6,978 bases of DNA from positions 1-6,978 of the forward strand of contig JANWYM010000220.1 in the NCBI GenBank assembly GCA_025055355.1. The letters are read 5' to 3'. The stretch comes from Abditibacteriales bacterium. GTDB lineage: Bacteria > Armatimonadota > Abditibacteriia > Abditibacteriales > JANWYM01. The notes under the pieces were generated by a model. It ran no database searches. It worked only from the letters and a program-made list of their open reading frames with translations, and was not told where the DNA came from. Below are positions 4,177 to 6,978 of the stretch, piece by piece. Positions within the stretch are counted from its first letter, which is position 1, and every line of letters begins with the position of its first letter. Made by a program: the position numbers and the translations under genes.

Positions 4177-5523
4177 ATGAGGCAAAAGGGTCGCATGCGC
4201 TGGCTGGGCGGCGTGGTGCTGATAGCGTGGATGGTGGGGTGCGGGCGCCCCGTCCCCCTCGCCCGCCGTCCGCCGAAGAGACCAGCGCAAACGAAATGTT
4301 ACGTGGACGTCGCCGCAGTCGCGCGGCGCCACCCGCTGTGGCCAGCGGCGCATCGCGCGGCGATGGCGCCCGCGCCGCCGGCGCGGGCGCCATCGCTGCC
4401 GGCGCCCTTGCCCGCTCCGGCGCCGGCTTTCCCCGCTGACGCGCCGGAGCCGGCGCCGCCCCCGCGCCCGTCGTCCGCCGACGAACAGCGTCGGCGCGCC
4501 CTGCAACAGGAGGCGGCTGCCGTGCGCGAGTTTGAGACGGCGCTGCAACAGATGGCAGCGGAGCGGGCGGCAGCAGAGATACAACGGCGGCTCGCCCAAG
4601 CACGCGCGCAGGAAGAGGCTAACCGCGTGCGCTGGATGGAAAACTTATCGCAGCAACTCCGTGAAGACTTGTCCCGCTGGCGCGAGCAGGAGTTGCGGCA
4701 GTTAGCGTGGGAAACGCAGCCGCGTCGCCTGCGCTTGGCGCTGAAAACGTTGCCCACCGAGACCCGCCGCAAGTTAGAGGAGGAGTTAAAGCAACTGGAA
4801 GCGGACGCGGCGGCGCGCCTTGAACGCAAACAGCAAGATGTGAAGAACCGCATGGAGGCGGAGGAGCGTCGTTGGCAAGAGAGCGCGCGCCAACGCCTGG
4901 AGGATGTGGAGCAATCCTTGCGGGATGCTATGCCCTTGGGCGTCTCGCTCTCGCCGTCCCACGAGCGGCTCGCCCGTGACTTCGCGCCGCCGGCAGAGCC
5001 ATCAGAGAGACATACGGACGTTATCTCTCCCCCGCCGGCAGACGCAGCCGTCGCCGGGGAACCGGCAGGGGTCGAGTGGCGAGTTGCGGGTCGCGGAAGA
5101 GGCTTCCCTGGCAGCGGGCAACGCACAACGCGCAACGTGGAAGGAGCGACGCTGCGCGCGTATCTCCTGAAAGACACCGCTAAGCGCGTGCGCCAGTTAG
5201 CCCGCGAACGCCGCTGGCAACTGGTCGCGCAGCGCAACGCGCCCGGCGTCGTGGACAAAACCCAGGAGTGCATCCGCCTCTTGCGCGCAAGCGCGTGGCA
5301 GGTCATGCATCACGACTCAGCCCATCATACAGGGGCTACGCGGTTGCCCTCAAGATCTCTCCCCTCCCCCAAGGGGAGGGGAGGAGCCACGGGAGCGGTG
5401 CGGCGGGGCTTCCTGCCCTTAAAGTCTATCCCAGAAATCTCCGGAGTCCTCAACTTGTTGGGGGTGGATTTGCCGCTGACCCCAACAGGTTCGGGACTCC
5501 GCTTTCGGGATAGGCTTTCATGA
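4177..5523 (+). CDS. OmpH/Skp-like coiled-coil lipoprotein with a repeat-derived tail
   Basis: A predicted lipoprotein of 448 residues. A basic n-region (MRQKGRMRW) and hydrophobic stretch lead to the lipobox-like MVGC, with Cys22 as the lipidation site. Next comes CYVDVAAVARRHPLW (41-55), which I read as the OmpH-type first strand, then a Pro/Ala linker (about 62-98), a charged coiled coil (about 102-252) and a second low-complexity section (about 270-322). The stretch VRQLARERRWQLVAQRNAPGV (338-358), continuing to LLR at 370, resembles the OmpH C-terminal core. Residues from about 378 to 448 look like translated repeat DNA. It may be a membrane-anchored partner or paralogue of Skp; this is inferred. 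The start is uncertain: ATG 4177 (GGAG only 2 bases away), ATG 4195 (AGGG 4 bases away) and GTG 4135 are all in frame. Both ATGs keep the signal sequence. Confidence 0.72.
   Translation: MRQKGRMRWLGGVVLIAWMVGCGRPVPLARRPPKRPAQTKCYVDVAAVARRHPLWPAAHRAAMAPAPPARAPSLPAPLPAPAPAFPADAPEPAPPPRPSSADEQRRRALQQEAAAVREFETALQQMAAERAAAEIQRRLAQARAQEEANRVRWMENLSQQLREDLSRWREQELRQLAWETQPRRLRLALKTLPTETRRKLEEELKQLEADAAARLERKQQDVKNRMEAEERRWQESARQRLEDVEQSLRDAMPLGVSLSPSHERLARDFAPPAEPSERHTDVISPPPADAAVAGEPAGVEWRVAGRGRGFPGSGQRTTRNVEGATLRAYLLKDTAKRVRQLARERRWQLVAQRNAPGVVDKTQECIRLLRASAWQVMHHDSAHHTGATRLPSRSLPSPKGRGGATGAVRRGFLPLKSIPEISGVLNLLGVDLPLTPTGSGLRFRDRLS
4360..4396. repeat. Perfect 17-base-arm palindrome inside the lipoprotein gene
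   Basis: GCGATGGCGCCCGCGCC (4360-4376) is followed by GCC and then its exact inverse GGCGCGGGCGCCATCGC (4380-4396). It encodes residues 62-74, the start of the Pro/Ala linker. A second perfect palindrome follows at once: GCCGGCGCC (4398-4406) and GGCGCCGGC (4419-4427) around 12 bases. Pro/Ala codons favour GC palindromes by chance, but the exact pairing through GATGG/CCATC makes this one hard to explain that way. Confidence 0.8.
5076..5136. repeat. Degenerate inverted repeat inserted in the lipoprotein frame
   Basis: The 19-base arms 5076-5094 and 5118-5136 are inverted copies matching at 14 of 19 positions, with GTTGCG-type sequence in both. A small hairpin GGAAG-AGG-CTTCC sits between them (5095-5107). 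The translated stretch, residues about 300-320, is Gly/Arg/Thr-rich and unlike the charged helices around it. This suggests a palindromic element taken up in frame between the coiled coil and the C-terminal core. Confidence 0.5.
5359..5383. repeat. Perfect 11-base GC-rich hairpin in the lipoprotein tail
   Basis: CTCCCCTCCCC (5359-5369) and GGGGAGGGGAG (5373-5383) are exact inverse copies around a 3-base loop CAA. It is read as residues about 395-403 (SLPSPKGRG). As RNA this would be a very stable hairpin. There is no T-run after it, so it is not a standard intrinsic terminator. It looks like intergenic repeat DNA. Confidence 0.75.
5421..5518. repeat. About 98-base imperfect palindrome at the end of the lipoprotein frame
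   Basis: The outer arms run from AAAGTCTATCCC (5421-5432) through GGAGTCC (5443-5449) and from GGACTCC (5494-5500) to GGGATAGGCTTT (5507-5518). They pair with a few mismatches and a small gap. The inner arms ACTTGTTGGGGG (5453-5464) and ACCCCAACAGGT (5479-5490) pair at 10 of 12 positions around a 14-base loop. The palindrome ends two bases before the TGA at 5521 and about 35 bases before the lpxD start, so it supplies the last ~34 codons of the lipoprotein frame. Confidence 0.75.
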
Positions 5524-5543
5524 CGTATCGCGCATCAGGCAAC

Positions 5544-5549
5544 GGAGGT
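5544..5549 (+). promoter_or_regulatory. Shine-Dalgarno site of lpxD
   Basis: GGAGGT is a near-perfect anti-16S match, 4 bases before the ATG at 5554. It fixes the lpxD start and lies just clear of the palindrome that ends at 5518. Confidence 0.8.
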
Positions 5550-5553
5550 CATT

Positions 5554-6648
5554 ATGCCAGGCAGGTTTCGCGTCACATTACGCGACATCGCCGAACAGGT
5601 CGGCGGCGAAATCTACGGCAATCCAGATACCTATATCACGGGCGTGGCAGGGTTGACCAACATCCGCGAAGGTGACATCATTTTTATCGAAAGTGAGAAG
5701 TTGTTGAACCTCGCCCTTAAATCGCCAGCGGCGGCGGTCATCGCCCCGAAGCACACGCGCGCACTCCGCAGCGCCGACGCACCGAAACCTGCCCTGCTTG
5801 CTGAAAACCCGCGTCTGACGTTTGCCAAAGTGGTCGAGACGTTTGCCGTGCAGCGCCCGGCTGCCGCCGGGGTTCATCCCACTGCCGTCGTCGGTGAAGA
5901 CGTGACGTTGGGGCGCAACGTCACCATCGGGGCGTATGCCTACATAGGGCGCGGCTGCCGCCTCGGCGACAACGTGATAGTGCATCCGCACGCTTTCATC
6001 GGCGATAACGTCACCATCGGCGACGACAGCCTCATCTTTCCCTTTGCCTGCATCCATCACGAGGTCGTCATCGGCAAGCGCGTCATCGTTCACAGCGGCG
6101 CCGTCATCGGCAGCGACGGCTTCGGATACGTGCAGGACGCAGCCACCCGACGGCACCATAAAATCCCCCAAATCGGCACCGTCATCCTCGAAGACGATGT
6201 GGAGGTGGGCGCCAACACCACCATCGACCGCGCCACACTGGACGCCACCATCATCGGCGAGGGGACGAAGATTGACAACCTCGTGCAGATTGGACACAAC
6301 TGCCGCATCGGCAAGCACTGCATCATCGTCGCCCAAGTGGGACTGTGCGGCAGCACGGTGCTGGAAGATTACGTGATGCTGATGGGACAAGTGGGGGTGC
6401 AGGGGCATATCACCGTCGGGGAAGGCGTGTGGGTCGGTGGACGGGGGGTCGTCTTGAGCGACGTGCCTGCTGGCGCGAAGGTCTCAGGTTTCCCTGCTAT
6501 TCCCCATGCGGAGAACATGCGCGTCCTTGCCGCCAGCCGGAAACTGCCCGACCTGCTCCGCACCGTGCGGCATTTGTCGAAGCAGGTCGAGGAACTGACG
6601 CGCAGCGTCGAAATGCTTCAACAGCCCAAGCCGGAGTCACAAGCGTAA
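5554..6648 (+). CDS. lpxD: UDP-3-O-(3-hydroxyacyl)glucosamine N-acyltransferase LpxD
   Basis: A 364-residue cytoplasmic enzyme of lipid A synthesis. It adds the N-linked 3-hydroxyacyl chain from acyl-ACP to UDP-3-O-acyl-glucosamine. The N-terminal uridine-binding domain (about 1-105) includes GVAGLTNIREGDIIFIESEK (30-49). The left-handed parallel beta-helix (about 106-318) is built of hexapeptide repeats such as VTIGAYAYIGRGCRLGDNVI. Key motifs are GSDGFGY (186-192), NTTIDRA (221-227) and VQIGHN (244-249). His248 sits where E. coli has catalytic His239, and His285 in GVQGH matches E. coli His276. A C-terminal helix (about 319-357) completes the trimer-type fold. E. coli LpxD has 341 residues, so this one is slightly long. 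A GGAGGT site 4 bases upstream supports the start. The expected followers fabZ and lpxA are not next. Confidence 0.96.
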   Translation: MPGRFRVTLRDIAEQVGGEIYGNPDTYITGVAGLTNIREGDIIFIESEKLLNLALKSPAAAVIAPKHTRALRSADAPKPALLAENPRLTFAKVVETFAVQRPAAAGVHPTAVVGEDVTLGRNVTIGAYAYIGRGCRLGDNVIVHPHAFIGDNVTIGDDSLIFPFACIHHEVVIGKRVIVHSGAVIGSDGFGYVQDAATRRHHKIPQIGTVILEDDVEVGANTTIDRATLDATIIGEGTKIDNLVQIGHNCRIGKHCIIVAQVGLCGSTVLEDYVMLMGQVGVQGHITVGEGVWVGGRGVVLSDVPAGAKVSGFPAIPHAENMRVLAASRKLPDLLRTVRHLSKQVEELTRSVEMLQQPKPESQA

Positions 6649-6978
6649 ATGGTAGTCCTCATCACCGCACACATCGGTCATCGTATCGGCTGTCTCTCCC
6701 TTCTATGTCTCCTGAGTTTATCCGGCGTTTGCGCGGCGCAGACCGCCTTCTCCGCCCGCGCCCGGCGCGGCAGCGGCGAGGTGCTATGCGGCGCGCAGGT
6801 CGTTGTGCGATTTCGCACGCCCCCTGACAAGTGTTTGAGACGGGCGCAGGTAGTGGCGCGGCGTCTCAACGAGGCGGTGCTGCGCAGCGCGCGCGACCGC
6901 GATATCAGCCTCATACCGACTGGGAGAAGAAGTTTCCTCCTCTCGGTGCAGGGGCGTCCTCTGCTCACTGTGACGCGC
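6649..6978 (+). CDS. Unrecognised exported protein, N-terminal 110 residues (cut by window edge)
   Basis: An open frame starts with ATG immediately after the lpxD TAA stop (TAAATG) and stays open to the window end, 110 codons exactly. The N-terminus has a hydrophobic segment (about 14-27, GCLSLLCLLSLSGV) ending CAA before Gln31, a plausible signal peptide. The mature part is basic and includes VVVRFRTPPD (51-60), RRAQVVARRLNEAVLRS (64-80) and SFLLSVQGRPLLTVT (95-109). This looks like a small alpha/beta domain of strand, helix, strand and strand. I do not recognise the family. The direct junction suggests coupled translation with lpxD; the nearest purine site, GGAG at 6633-6636, is 12 bases away. 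The gene could be part of envelope biogenesis by context only. Confidence 0.68.
   Translation, partial: MVVLITAHIGHRIGCLSLLCLLSLSGVCAAQTAFSARARRGSGEVLCGAQVVVRFRTPPDKCLRRAQVVARRLNEAVLRSARDRDISLIPTGRRSFLLSVQGRPLLTVTR

Noticed and set aside
4299..5306. Long minus-strand Ser/Arg/Cys-rich frame opposite the lipoprotein
   Set aside because: Its composition is what antisense reading of Ala/Arg/Glu-rich codons gives. The plus strand has a lipobox and coiled coil.
5359..5383. Intrinsic terminator between the lipoprotein and lpxD
   Set aside because: The hairpin is perfect and GC-rich but lies inside the open frame and is followed by mixed sequence with no T-run.
6345..6827. Plus-strand frame overlapping the end of lpxD and the next gene
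   Set aside because: It overlaps the conserved LpxD C-terminus out of frame and is Arg-rich shadow sequence. The frame from 6649 has a signal peptide and a better junction.
1..6978. CRISPR array, tRNA, rRNA or phage genes
   Set aside because: No regularly spaced direct repeats, cloverleaf-like segments, rRNA motifs or phage/transposase domains were seen on either strand.

Overview
The window looks like part of a GC-rich chromosome from a diderm (outer-membrane, lipid-A-making) bacterium. It carries a BamA-type outer-membrane protein assembly factor, a periplasmic Skp/OmpH chaperone, a second OmpH-like lipoprotein and LpxD of lipid A synthesis. BamA has only three visible POTRA domains instead of the proteobacterial five, and the gaps are full of palindromic repeat debris. 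Both fit a non-proteobacterial diderm, possibly of the Armatimonadota/Fervidibacter kind. That placement is an inference from style and was not tested.

Layout: (1) 1-127, minus strand: the 5' end of a Gfo/Idh/MocA-type oxidoreductase, with its own promoter. (2) 128-385: a divergent control region. One sigma-70-type promoter faces left. To the right there is an extended -10 sigma-70 promoter followed by a sequence matching the E. coli sigma-E consensus (GGAACTT, 17 bp, TCTAAA). (3) 386-1063: an ECF sigma factor with region 2 and region 4, and no anti-sigma gene next to it. (4) 1064-1236: an inverted-repeat gap. (5) 1237-3066: bamA. (6) 3067-3359: a 293-base gap made almost entirely of imperfect inverted repeats. 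(7) 3360-4034: skp/ompH. (8) 4035-4176: a short gap with a further repeat piece. (9) 4177-5523: an OmpH-like lipoprotein whose reading frame has absorbed several palindromic sequences, including its last ~70 codons. (10) 5554-6648: lpxD. (11) 6649-6978: the start of an unrecognised exported protein, directly behind the lpxD stop and cut by the window edge.

Working picture: all genes from the sigma factor onward point the same way, with no convincing terminator between them. The set resembles the envelope-stress logic of E. coli, where sigma-E controls its own gene and also bamA, skp and lpxD. Here an ECF sigma factor sits physically in front of those same genes and has a putative sigma-E-like promoter of its own. 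This regulatory link is the main biological hypothesis of the window. The second striking feature is a set of palindromic elements that fill the gaps and have been built into the coding sequence of the lipoprotein.
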